Source of the DNA: a virus
Direction: 5' to 3' (one strand)
Virus record (IMG/VR): IMGVR_UViG_3300020578_000140
Coordinates: 1 to 46,316 of that record
DNA length: 46,316 nt
Part shown: piece after piece, positions 40,114 to 46,232 of the stretch
Numbering within the stretch: position 1 is the first letter of the stretch
Layout of the letters: every line of letters begins with the position of its first letter
Program-made: the position numbers and the translations under genes
Notes under the pieces: model-generated
What the model was told of the DNA's origin: nothing
Seen by the model: only the letters and a program-made list of their open reading frames with translations
The model's database searches: none

Positions 40114-40372
40114 TTACTATATCCTCCATAGATTCTATTTCATTTATAGTAGATAGCATATCATTTAATTCTGATTCTGTCAATAATGCGCTAGTTACTA
40201 AACTTGTTGTTAAAGAAGCAAGCAGAGCAGAATACTGATACAGTTCTTTAATAAACTCCTCGTCATTAACTTCATTTCTAATGTCTAGAATGTGCTTAAC
40301 ACACACCAACATCATTTCGTCATGAACGGCGTCTCTTGACGCTTCTTGTAATTTGATAGCGGTTGCTAACAT
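40100..40372 (-). CDS. Hypothetical protein, 90 aa
   Basis: MLATAIKLQEASRDAVHDEMMLVCVKHIL...helical throughout. AAAGGA 8 bp before ATG 40372; upstream in-frame codons rejected. Confidence 0.6.
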   Translation of the reverse strand: MLATAIKLQEASRDAVHDEMMLVCVKHILDIRNEVNDEEFIKELYQYSALLASLTTSLVTSALLTESELNDMLSTINEIESMEDIVNGND

Positions 40373-40478
40373 TTGTTTATCCTTTCTTATATAATCTAAT
40401 AATATCACTTATGACTGACAAATACAAACTGGAGTCGTAAATAATCTCACATAATGGACTGTGTTTTACATCACATGT

Positions 40479-40493
40479 GGTCGGGCACTTTTG
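40479..40493 (-). repeat. GTCGGGCACTTTT element, copy 4 (half)
   Basis: GGTCGGGCACTTTTG. The CGTAA partner (40436) lies about 46 bp away, longer than in other copies. Confidence 0.5.
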
Positions 40494-40640
40494 AGGTGGA
40501 GCAGTTTAGACACTAAAGGATTTCCTCCATACTCAGGTGTTTGGGAGTGTCAAGGGACATTGATAACAAGATCAACATAGTTGCAACTACATCGCAGGTT
40601 ATCGTGAACGCAGACTGGCACCCAATTCTATTTAGTTTTA
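40494..40640 (-). other. Non-coding region with inverted repeats
   Basis: No gene seen. GATAAC (about 40564) and GTTATC (about 40599) enclose the palindrome TAGTTGCAACTA; a degenerate CTGAGTA...AAACTGCTC stem-loop (40499-40547) follows on the - strand. May be a second small structured RNA. Confidence 0.4.
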
Positions 40641-40645
40641 TTTGG

Positions 40646-40668
40646 TGAGCAGTTTTATTTCATGCTCA
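40646..40668 (-). terminator. CTGAGCA...AAACTGCTC stem-loop, copy 3
   Basis: TGAGCA/TGCTCA stem 12 bp after the 40680 gene stop. No T run. Confidence 0.55.
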
Positions 40669-40679
40669 GGAAAGTAATT

Positions 40680-41102
40680 TTACAAGTATCTTGCGATAGA
40701 ATTGTAAGTAGAAGTAGAAACTACTTCCTCATCAGTCATTTTGAGAATACGAATTGCGTTCTCAATTTCCTCTACGATTTCTTTATACTGCCAATCGTTG
40801 AGAGTATCAAAGTCCTTTTCAGGCATTTCAGGAACTACAATACAACCTTTAGGTAAATTGAAATCTACATTGACCTCGCCATTGTAGCGAACATTAGCCG
40901 TTAGGTCTGTTGCCTTAGAGAGTTTAGCAAGTGCTAATTCGCCTACCTCTTTACGCCAAGCCAATAAAGCCTTTTCGTGTTTGTCCTCGTTTGCTTTTTG
41001 GTTGTCCTTATCTTTCTTGATTTGGACTAACTTACTTTCAAGTGCCTTGATTACTTTGGAGGTAGCAATCTTGACATTTATACTTTTGCCATTTCTAGCC
41101 AT
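40680..41102 (-). CDS. Hypothetical actinophage protein, 140 aa
   Basis: MARNGKSINVKIATSKVIKALESKLVQIKKDKDNQ, a lysine-rich coiled coil, then a small beta part and an acidic helical tail. Leader cassette CAACAACAAAGAAAGG; promoter TTGATT-17-TAAGAT (41158-41130). Common actinophage protein of unknown role. Confidence 0.68.
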   Translation of the reverse strand: MARNGKSINVKIATSKVIKALESKLVQIKKDKDNQKANEDKHEKALLAWRKEVGELALAKLSKATDLTANVRYNGEVNVDFNLPKGCIVVPEMPEKDFDTLNDWQYKEIVEEIENAIRILKMTDEEVVSTSTYNSIARYL

Positions 41103-41129
41103 TTATTTCCTTTCTTTGTTGTTGTATCT

Positions 41130-41158
41130 ATCTTAGCATTTCTACGATAGAAAATCAA
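41130..41158 (-). promoter_or_regulatory. SigA-type promoter
   Basis: TTGATT (41158-41153), 17-bp spacer ending TGC, TAAGAT (41135-41130). Confidence 0.6.
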
Positions 41159-41159
41159 G

Positions 41160-41184
41160 TGAGCAGTTTTGGTTGTCATGCTCA
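41160..41184 (-). terminator. CTGAGCA...AAACTGCTC stem-loop, copy 4
   Basis: TGAGCA/TGCTCA stem about 33 bp after the 41217 gene stop, just before the next promoter. Confidence 0.55.
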
Positions 41185-41216
41185 GGACAATTAGCCCAAC
41201 TTCGGATAGTGGCGGG

Positions 41217-41390
41217 CTAAGACTGTTTTGCTGTCCAAGTAGTCCAGCGTGGTGAGCCATTGACATCAAGTTTTACACGAACGCTTGTTCCGTCTGTGTT
41301 TGGCTTGATTTCAGTAATGACTCCAGTTATCTTAGACTTCTGTGAAGTATAAGTATCGCCCACTTTGTATAGTGCGTTTTTTACTGACAT
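41217..41390 (-). CDS. Small beta protein, 57 aa
   Basis: Starts MSVKNALYKVGDTYTSQKSK and ends GSPRWTTWTAKQS. Similar in layout to the 41493 gene (YxxGDxxTSxxxxITGxI), so the two are probably paralogues with a KOW/SH3-like barrel. Uses promoter 41433-41461. Confidence 0.6.
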   Translation of the reverse strand: MSVKNALYKVGDTYTSQKSKITGVITEIKPNTDGTSVRVKLDVNGSPRWTTWTAKQS

Positions 41391-41432
41391 GTGTTCCTTT
41401 CAGAGCATAGTGTTTTTGGTATTACATGTATT

Positions 41433-41461
41433 ATTATGACATTTATGGGATTATTTGTCAA
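41433..41461 (-). promoter_or_regulatory. SigA-type promoter
   Basis: TTGACA (41461-41456), 17-bp spacer, CATAAT (41438-41433). Confidence 0.7.
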
Positions 41462-41492
41462 ATCCCACAAATACCATAAAATGTGATTTACC

Positions 41493-41663
41493 TCACTTAG
41501 AGGTTTTGACCATAGCAAAACGGCGAGAACCATTTGCTAGGATAAGATTTACACGAGTGACCTTATTACTAAGAGGTGAGAACGAGGCAATTCTGCCTGT
41601 AATTCCTGTCCTAGAAGTAGTGAACAGGTCGCCTAGTTGATAAGTGTATCCGCCTAGAGTCAT
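41493..41663 (-). CDS. Small beta protein, 56 aa
   Basis: Starts MTLGGYTYQLGDLFTTSRTG and ends GSRRFAMVKTSK. Leader cassette precedes ATG 41663. Paralogue-like to the 41217 gene. Possible nucleic-acid-binding barrel; inference only. Confidence 0.6.
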   Translation of the reverse strand: MTLGGYTYQLGDLFTTSRTGITGRIASFSPLSNKVTRVNLILANGSRRFAMVKTSK

Positions 41664-41770
41664 GTCCGTCCTTTCTTTGTTGTTGTTGTATAAGTTTATC
41701 AAAAAAATACAAGAAATACAAATCAATCAGGGGATTTAGGGTGTATTTTTAATGTGTCCTTAATCACAGA

Positions 41771-41815
41771 GTCGTAACTTGACAAATAAGATTTTGTGGG
41801 GCCGACCACTTTTGC
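41771..41815 (-). repeat. Bipartite element CGTAA/GTCGGGC, copy 5
   Basis: GTCGTAA at 41771 and GCCGACCACTTTTGC from 41801, 30 bp apart. Confidence 0.6.
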
Positions 41816-41888
41816 GGGGGATCTATTGATAAACGAAAAAGTAAAATATTAACCAGAGAAGAAACCAATATTCTATTTTCACAAAATT

Positions 41889-42608
41889 TTATTTTTTCTT
41901 AGCAGAAAAAACTATATCTGCTTTGTTGTAAACACATAGACTACATTTTACACATGCAGACCCCTCTTTGTCAATTAAGGGAATTGCTTTTTTATTCTCA
42001 GGACACTTAGCGCCTACTTTGCCAATCATGGCTTTGAGGTCTGCCTGCCCAATTGCAAAAGTGTCTGCAAGATATGCTAGTCTTATTCCTTTATCTTTGT
42101 TTAGACCAATAGCAATATCTTTGTTATCTTTATCTGTTGAGAAATAAAGAGATAGGTTTTCAATATTCTTGAGCATGTCTGCAGCGGTAGCCACACGAGT
42201 ATAAACCCAAAATTGTATATCAGGATTATTAAGGATTACATATTGCCATGCTCTTGTGTAGGTATCACTAAAGAAATCTCCGTCCCAGTGAATACGGAAT
42301 AACTTCTCAGCATTGCGCTTATCGCAATCAGACTTAAAATCTGTAATCATATCCTCTAATAAATCTACCATAGTGGGCTCATCCGCATTGCGTAGTAATT
42401 CCCAATTATGGAGCAGGTTATCTCTTACTCCCTTGTATATCTTTTCAAGTTTTCCTGCGTAGCATACACTCTCGCAAGTATTAGTGGCACCAGGACACGA
42501 GAAAGCCTTTCCAGCAGGCAATCCAAAAGTGTTGGCAATTGTTGGGGTCTTTCCGTTTTTAGATACGGCATTAGCAACCTTCCTATCCATAGAGCGTTTT
42601 AATTTCAT
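41889..42608 (-). CDS. Gp88-like phage protein
   Basis: 239 aa. TFGLPAGKAFSCPGATNTCESVCYAGKLEKIYKGV is the Gp88 signature; RIHWDGDFFSDTYTRAW, FWVYTRV and CPENKKAIPL with CVKCSLC complete it. The Cys-rich ends suggest metal binding. ATG overlaps the previous gene (ATGA). Function unknown. Confidence 0.85.
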   Translation of the reverse strand: MKLKRSMDRKVANAVSKNGKTPTIANTFGLPAGKAFSCPGATNTCESVCYAGKLEKIYKGVRDNLLHNWELLRNADEPTMVDLLEDMITDFKSDCDKRNAEKLFRIHWDGDFFSDTYTRAWQYVILNNPDIQFWVYTRVATAADMLKNIENLSLYFSTDKDNKDIAIGLNKDKGIRLAYLADTFAIGQADLKAMIGKVGAKCPENKKAIPLIDKEGSACVKCSLCVYNKADIVFSAKKK

Positions 42609-42751
42609 TTAGGCCTTTCTTTCTTTTCCAATTCTAACATTTCTTTATTGCTTTGTCTAGTGTATCTTTTTTTATTTGGCAAGGCGGAGGCAGCATTAGA
42701 TCGACGTAATTCTTGAATACGCTTTAATTCCTCTTTACTTTTTCTAAACAT
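42605..42751 (-). CDS. Small basic protein, 48 aa
   Basis: MFRKSKEELKRIQELRRSN...KEMLELEKKERPK, strongly basic helix. ATGA overlap with the Gp88-like gene. TATTAT box 5 bp before the ATG. Confidence 0.55.
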   Translation of the reverse strand: MFRKSKEELKRIQELRRSNAASALPNKKRYTRQSNKEMLELEKKERPK

Positions 42752-42807
42752 AACAAATAATAATATCATAAAAACATTACAAAATCAAACTGGGAGGTTC
42801 TTAACAA

Positions 42808-42857
42808 TTAACGTAAAACGGACATTTAGTACAAATTGGTCGGGCGGTTTTTGCGGG
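42808..42857 (-). repeat. Bipartite element CGTAA/GTCGGGC, copy 6
   Basis: TTAACGTAA from 42808 and GGTCGGGCGGTTTTTGCGGG to 42857, spacing about 30 bp. Just 3' of the 42861 gene. Confidence 0.6.
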
Positions 42858-42860
42858 ATT

Positions 42861-43088
42861 TTATTCTACAAAAACATACCATTCAATTTTGACATCATCT
42901 AAAACAAAGTGTTCAACTTCATCATCAAAGTCATCAACCAAAATTAATTTAAATCCATCACGAGTTTCAGTTATAGTTTTAACTGTTAAATATTCCTCAT
43001 TTATTTTGATTAAGTCACCTTCTGCTAATTGATTGGGCAGAAGGTAGTCAGCGAATACTAGATCCATATTCATCATTGTATCAGACAT
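42861..43088 (-). CDS. Hypothetical small beta protein, 75 aa
   Basis: LAEGDLIKINEEYLTVKTITETRDGFKLILVDDFDDEVEHFVLDD: beta-barrel-like, a frequent actinophage small protein. Last gene of a four-gene run. Confidence 0.6.
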   Translation of the reverse strand: MSDTMMNMDLVFADYLLPNQLAEGDLIKINEEYLTVKTITETRDGFKLILVDDFDDEVEHFVLDDVKIEWYVFVE

Positions 43089-43298
43089 TTATTTCACCAA
43101 TACATTTCCATTAGCATAGAAGGTTTTGGTATACATTTTACCCATTGGGTCAGATAGATTATAGGTTGCGTATTCTTTAGCGTTTCCGTGGTCTACGCAT
43201 TTATCCCACGCTTTCACCGCTTCAAGCAAATCTGATACTCGCAGGGTATTTACCAATTCTCCGTCATACGAAGTGGTAAGCGCATAAGTGTATTCCAT
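43089..43298 (-). CDS. Hypothetical protein, 69 aa
   Basis: MEYTYALTTSYDGELVNTLRVSDLLEAVKAWDKCVDHGNA...Adjacent to both neighbours without a gap. Confidence 0.6.
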   Translation of the reverse strand: MEYTYALTTSYDGELVNTLRVSDLLEAVKAWDKCVDHGNAKEYATYNLSDPMGKMYTKTFYANGNVLVK

Positions 43299-43580
43299 TT
43301 AGTAGTCCTCTCTTTCAATTAGCCACTCGTTTAAGTGGTGTTGTTCAATAATAGCCCAAGCAGGGGCAGTAGTCAAACCCTTATAGGTTATGCCTTCGGG
43401 CATTGGTATTTCCAAATCCCATAAGCCTAAGTCATTTACGGCATCTATGGCTTCAACACAAGGCTGAATCATAGACTTAGGAACGGGAGGGAAGTGATTA
43501 GCAGTTAAGTGAATTGCTAACTGCCTTTCAATAGTCATGTCATCAAGGTTGGCTAAGTCGTGAGCGAAGTTGCTTCCCAT
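43299..43580 (-). CDS. Hypothetical protein, 93 aa
   Basis: LAIHLTANHFPPVPKSMIQPCVEAIDAVN is a recognisable block of an actinophage small-protein family. Function unknown. Confidence 0.62.
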   Translation of the reverse strand: MGSNFAHDLANLDDMTIERQLAIHLTANHFPPVPKSMIQPCVEAIDAVNDLGLWDLEIPMPEGITYKGLTTAPAWAIIEQHHLNEWLIEREDY

Positions 43581-43582
43581 TA

Positions 43583-43792
43583 TTAGTTAGCCTCCGCAGT
43601 TTCCCAAATAGTTTTCTCAAGGCTTTTATCTGCCCAAATAACTTCTCCGTCATAGTCAAAGATTATTTCGTGTGGATTACACTCGCAATTCTCAAAGTCA
43701 TAGTCCTCGCCATTTCCCCAATAGTGAGTGCCTCTGCCATCACAATAAGAGCAGTTTCTAATTCTTTCTACTGCTAGTTCTAAAGTATTCAT
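43583..43792 (-). CDS. Zinc-knuckle protein, 69 aa
   Basis: CSYCDGRGTHYWGNGEDYDFENCECNP has a CxxC...CxC pattern like a DnaJ-type zinc repeat (CxxCxGxG). ATG 43792 has AAAGGA upstream. Confidence 0.65.
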   Translation of the reverse strand: MNTLELAVERIRNCSYCDGRGTHYWGNGEDYDFENCECNPHEIIFDYDGEVIWADKSLEKTIWETAEAN

Positions 43793-43802
43793 GTATTCTT
43801 TT

Positions 43803-43850
43803 TCCTTTCTTTCATACTGAAATCTTATCATAGGGGGCTGACATTATCAA
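43803..43850 (-). promoter_or_regulatory. TGTCAG-N10-TAAGAT promoter
   Basis: TGTCAG (43843-43838), exactly 10 bp, TAAGAT (43827-43822), preceded by TGA. Its leader shares 20 identical bp with 44537-44556. Confidence 0.6.
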
Positions 43851-43864
43851 ACCCCCACGCCCCT

Positions 43865-44362
43865 TTACCAAGAAGAAGTGTAGTAAAAGGACAATTTGGA
43901 CTTTTCGGACAATTCAAGGACATGCTTTAATTGCTTGATAGTGTCTTTTATATCCTCCCAATACCATTGGTCGATATCTGTTCCGCCAAAGAAAAAGCCT
44001 TCTCTTGGTGGCAATAGGCTAGGGTCTTTCTTGGATAGAGCCTGTTGGCAGGTAGTAAGTAATTCTCTAAGTTTCTCCTTAGATACATAGTATTCACCGC
44101 AGTCATCTTTACCGCCTTGAACATTCTCAACAAACCATGCGTGTATCTGATTAGACTTGCGCCAATAAGCGCAGGTGACTGAAACCTCTACACCATAGAT
44201 ACCATGGGCAACATCTTCCATTCCAGAAGTCTTTACAATATCATTAAATAAATCTGTCACTACTTCGGGACTGTCAAAGCCAATATCATTATCTCTATCT
44301 AACTTTTTCCAGTCAATTTTTTCTACATGCTTTTTAGCAGCAAGATACATATCTAATCCCAT
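43865..44362 (-). CDS. 'MGLDMYL' phage protein, 165 aa
   Basis: MGLDMYLAAKKHV and YWRKSNQIHAWFVENVQGGKDDCGEYYVSKEKLREL are landmarks of a phage family of unknown role. Start at 44362 fits; the longer frame is rejected. Confidence 0.75.
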   Translation of the reverse strand: MGLDMYLAAKKHVEKIDWKKLDRDNDIGFDSPEVVTDLFNDIVKTSGMEDVAHGIYGVEVSVTCAYWRKSNQIHAWFVENVQGGKDDCGEYYVSKEKLRELLTTCQQALSKKDPSLLPPREGFFFGGTDIDQWYWEDIKDTIKQLKHVLELSEKSKLSFYYTSSW

Positions 44363-44363
44363 T

Positions 44364-44531
44364 TTAGTTATTTTCCTTTCCAAAAACTTTTTCCATTATA
44401 TTTAAGTTTTCCTCTGTTAGAAAACTCTGGGCACTTCCCCAAAGACCATAAATATAATTATCTCCGTATTTATCTTTCGCTAATTTTTCAATATTAGCAA
44501 TTCTATCCATTTTTTCTTTAACTGTCAACAT
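44364..44531 (-). CDS. Hypothetical protein, 55 aa
   Basis: MLTVKEKMDRIANIEKLAKDKYGDNYIYGLWGSAQSFL. AAAGGA before ATG 44531. One base from the next gene. Confidence 0.58.
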   Translation of the reverse strand: MLTVKEKMDRIANIEKLAKDKYGDNYIYGLWGSAQSFLTEENLNIMEKVFGKENN

Positions 44532-44536
44532 GACTG

Positions 44537-44580
44537 TCCTTTCTTTCATACTGAAAGCCTATCATTTTCTACTGACATTT
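44537..44580 (-). promoter_or_regulatory. TGTCAG-N10-TAGGCT promoter
   Basis: TGTCAG (44577-44572), 10 bp ending TGA, TAGGCT (44561-44556). Confidence 0.6.
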
Positions 44581-44581
44581 T

Positions 44582-44677
44582 CAATTTAGACACGCCTAAT
44601 TTTTGTGAGAAAAATCACAGGCCCCTTAAAGTGTAACGTAATTCACATTGTGGATAAGTCTGTGGAAAACCCCCCGA
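44582..44677. other. Non-coding region with DnaA boxes
   Basis: TTATCCACA (44657-44649, - strand) is a perfect DnaA box and TTTTCCACA (44669-44661) a near match, 3 bp apart. No gene in this part. May be a replication start or a DnaA-responsive site. Confidence 0.45.
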
Positions 44678-44720
44678 CTACGTAAACCAAACAAAACAAA
44701 AATTTAGTCGGGCACTTTTA
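44678..44720 (-). repeat. Bipartite element CGTAA/GTCGGGC, copy 7
   Basis: CTACGTAA at 44678 and AGTCGGGCACTTTTA from 44706, about 29 bp apart. Confidence 0.65.
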
Positions 44721-44825
44721 TTGTTTAGCAGCACACGCAAAACATTTTAGATCTGCGATGTAAATTCTACCGCAGACCTCACATGTTAGGAATTTAGTTT
44801 TCTTAGTAATTCTATTCTTTCTGAT
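44718..44825 (-). CDS. Possible zinc-ribbon ORF without a canonical start
   Basis: The frame reads KKTKFLTCEVCGRIYIADL then KCFACAAKQ before TAA, a CxxC...CxxC ribbon. No ATG, GTG or TTG lies between the previous in-frame stop and the first Cys. ATT at 44810 or ATC at 44825 could start it, or it could be translated by frameshift from the overlapping gene. Confidence 0.35.
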   Translation of the reverse strand: MRKNRITKKTKFLTCEVCGRIYIADLKCFACAAKQ

Positions 44826-44923
44826 TCTAAATTTCTAATTCTAATTAAACTAAAAACAGTTAAAGTTATTAGCCCGCCAAGAGCAATAATAATTGCAAGA
44901 ATATCAGTTGTCAAAAGTGTCAT
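44786..44923 (-). CDS. Small membrane protein, 45 aa
   Basis: MTLLTTDILAIIIALGGLITLTVFSLIRI is one membrane helix, followed by a charged tail. ATGA overlap with the upstream gene. Confidence 0.6.
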   Translation of the reverse strand: MTLLTTDILAIIIALGGLITLTVFSLIRIRNLESERIELLRKLNS

Positions 44924-45114
44924 GATGGAATTAATCCTAACTCATCAACACCGCAAGCAGTTTCAAATCTTGCTTTGTCAAAATTTTCGTTTCTAGTTCC
45001 GAAATAAGTTGAGAAGCCATCTACTAAATCTTCGTAGACCTGTGGGTGAATGTCATCTTTTACATCATTTAGAATTGAGGCGATAGCCTTGAAGTGTGCT
45101 TTAGTTAAACTCAT
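44920..45114 (-). CDS. Hypothetical protein, 64 aa
   Basis: MSLTKAHFKAIASILNDVKDDI and FDKARFETACGV are typical of a small actinophage family. ATGA overlaps on both sides. Confidence 0.65.
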   Translation of the reverse strand: MSLTKAHFKAIASILNDVKDDIHPQVYEDLVDGFSTYFGTRNENFDKARFETACGVDELGLIPS

Positions 45115-45374
45115 ACTAACACCTCATCGTTTAGCATGACGAAAGAGTGAGAGCCACCCTCATTTAAGCAGGCTAACTCATGCTCTAATTCTTCACGAGT
45201 TAAGAGAGAAGGGTTGCCTATTAATTCGTCAATAGCCTCAACATTAAGGTTAGCGAAATCAGCAAGAGGCATTTCTGAAATCTCTTTTGCGAGTGGTGAG
45301 TCAGAATAAACTCTTGAAATGAAATTAACACCATCTTTTGTGAATGGGTAATCTGTGTAAGTTGCGTTAGTCAT
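45111..45374 (-). CDS. Hypothetical protein, 87 aa
   Basis: Acidic, helical: LAKEISEMPLADFANLNVEAIDELIGNPSLLTREELEHELACLNEGG. TAATG-type spacing to the previous gene. Unknown. Confidence 0.6.
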   Translation of the reverse strand: MTNATYTDYPFTKDGVNFISRVYSDSPLAKEISEMPLADFANLNVEAIDELIGNPSLLTREELEHELACLNEGGSHSFVMLNDEVLV

Positions 45375-45488
45375 TTATTTTTTTTCCTTTTCTTTTGTTT
45401 TAATAATTGTAGCGATTTTTTCTAAATTAGTCAAGCGTGTCGCTTCACGCTCTTTTCTAACTAATTCTTGAAATTCATGAAGTTTCAT
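45375..45488 (-). CDS. Short basic helical protein, 37 aa
   Basis: Starts MKLHEFQELVRKEREATRL and ends IKTKEKEKK. TAATG junction with the upstream gene. Confidence 0.5.
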   Translation of the reverse strand: MKLHEFQELVRKEREATRLTNLEKIATIIKTKEKEKK

Positions 45489-45688
45489 TATTCCTTATCC
45501 TTAACTGCTACTGTGCGATAGTGATAGTTAGCACCCTCGCTACGAACACGAACGAGATAGGGGGTAGCATTTTCATACCATACGGCGTAAGGGTGCGCCT
45601 CAACATCTACGATTTCTCCTGTTAGAGAATTTGAACGATAGGTTTTGCCAATAAGTAGGCTTTCGATACTGTATAAATTAGCAGACAT
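45488..45688 (-). CDS. Hypothetical small beta protein, 66 aa
   Basis: LLIGKTYRSNSLTGEIVDVEAHPYAVWYENATPYLVRVRSEG: barrel-like. AGAAAGG before the ATG. Its long leader holds the paired TGAGCCTAGC motif. First gene of the run ending at 44718. Confidence 0.6.
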   Translation of the reverse strand: MSANLYSIESLLIGKTYRSNSLTGEIVDVEAHPYAVWYENATPYLVRVRSEGANYHYRTVAVKDKE

Positions 45689-45706
45689 TTAATTTCCTTT
45701 CTAGTC

Positions 45707-45765
45707 TGAGGGTTTTATTTGCTAGGCTCACCTTTCGGATTATTTGCTAGGCTCACACCCTGTAA
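45707..45765 (-). promoter_or_regulatory. Leader RNA element: two TGAGCCTAGCAAATAA motifs
   Basis: On the - strand, motif copies at 45756-45740 and 45731-45715 flank CCGAAAGG. AGGGT and ACCCT close a stem around them. Lies between promoter 45788-45816 and the 45688 start. Confidence 0.5.
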
Positions 45766-45787
45766 TTTTATTTAATTTTACTCTGTA

Positions 45788-45816
45788 ATTATTTCATATT
45801 TTTACGAAAATGTCAA
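45788..45816 (-). promoter_or_regulatory. SigA-type promoter
   Basis: TTGACA (45816-45811), 17-bp spacer, AATAAT (45793-45788). It gives a leader of about 90-95 bp. Confidence 0.6.
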
Positions 45817-45832
45817 AACGACACGCCGTAAA

Positions 45833-45952
45833 TTAACAATAAATTTTCTCAAATTCTGTGATAGTCATCACACCTTTGTATTCCATACAATTCGGACAAA
45901 ACAGACTCTCATCTGAAAGTTCTAATTCGCAAAAACAACAAATTTTGTTCAT
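45833..45952 (-). CDS. Small zinc-ribbon protein, 39 aa
   Basis: MNKICCFCELELSDESLFCPNCMEYKG has two CxxC knuckles. Start at 45952 chosen; the upstream frame would cross the promoter. Confidence 0.65.
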   Translation of the reverse strand: MNKICCFCELELSDESLFCPNCMEYKGVMTITEFEKIYC

Positions 45953-45980
45953 TTTATTTCCTTTCTTTTTAACTACCGAA

Positions 45981-46002
45981 ATTCTAGCAGGGGGGACTGA
46001 CA
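45981..46002 (-). promoter_or_regulatory. TGTCAG-N10-TAGAAT promoter
   Basis: TGTCAG (46002-45997), 10 bp ending TGC, TAGAAT (45986-45981). Drives the 45952 zinc-ribbon gene. Confidence 0.6.
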
Positions 46003-46196
46003 TTTTGCGGGAACAAATCATAACAAATCGGACATCTTAAAAAATTATTTTTGTGATTTTAACCACATAAACTTAAACAGACAAAACGGACATTTTGCCG
46101 ACGCTATCGGGCGTGTCTACAGAAAATCGGACATTTAGGACATGTGATACAGAACACAAAAAAACTTTTACAAGAATCGGCGTGTCGCCTTGATTT
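46003..46196. other. Non-coding divergent intergenic region
   Basis: No gene seen. Four CGGACAT repeats (46029, 46087, 46128 and a related GGACATG) and a GGCG-TGT-CGCC hairpin (46179-46189) lie between the two divergent TGTCAG promoters. Confidence 0.45.
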
Positions 46197-46218
46197 TGTC
46201 AGTCCCTTCTGTTATTAT
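46197..46218 (+). promoter_or_regulatory. TGTCAG-N10-TATTAT promoter, + strand
   Basis: TGTCAG (46197-46202), 10 bp ending TGT, TATTAT (46213-46218). Same geometry as the three - strand copies. Its gene lies beyond the window. Confidence 0.55.
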
Positions 46219-46232
46219 TCTCCTATAAATAA

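Noticed and set aside
35758-44720. CRISPR array
   Set aside because: The repeats are kilobases apart in separate intergenic gaps, with no spacer-sized regular units and no cas genes.
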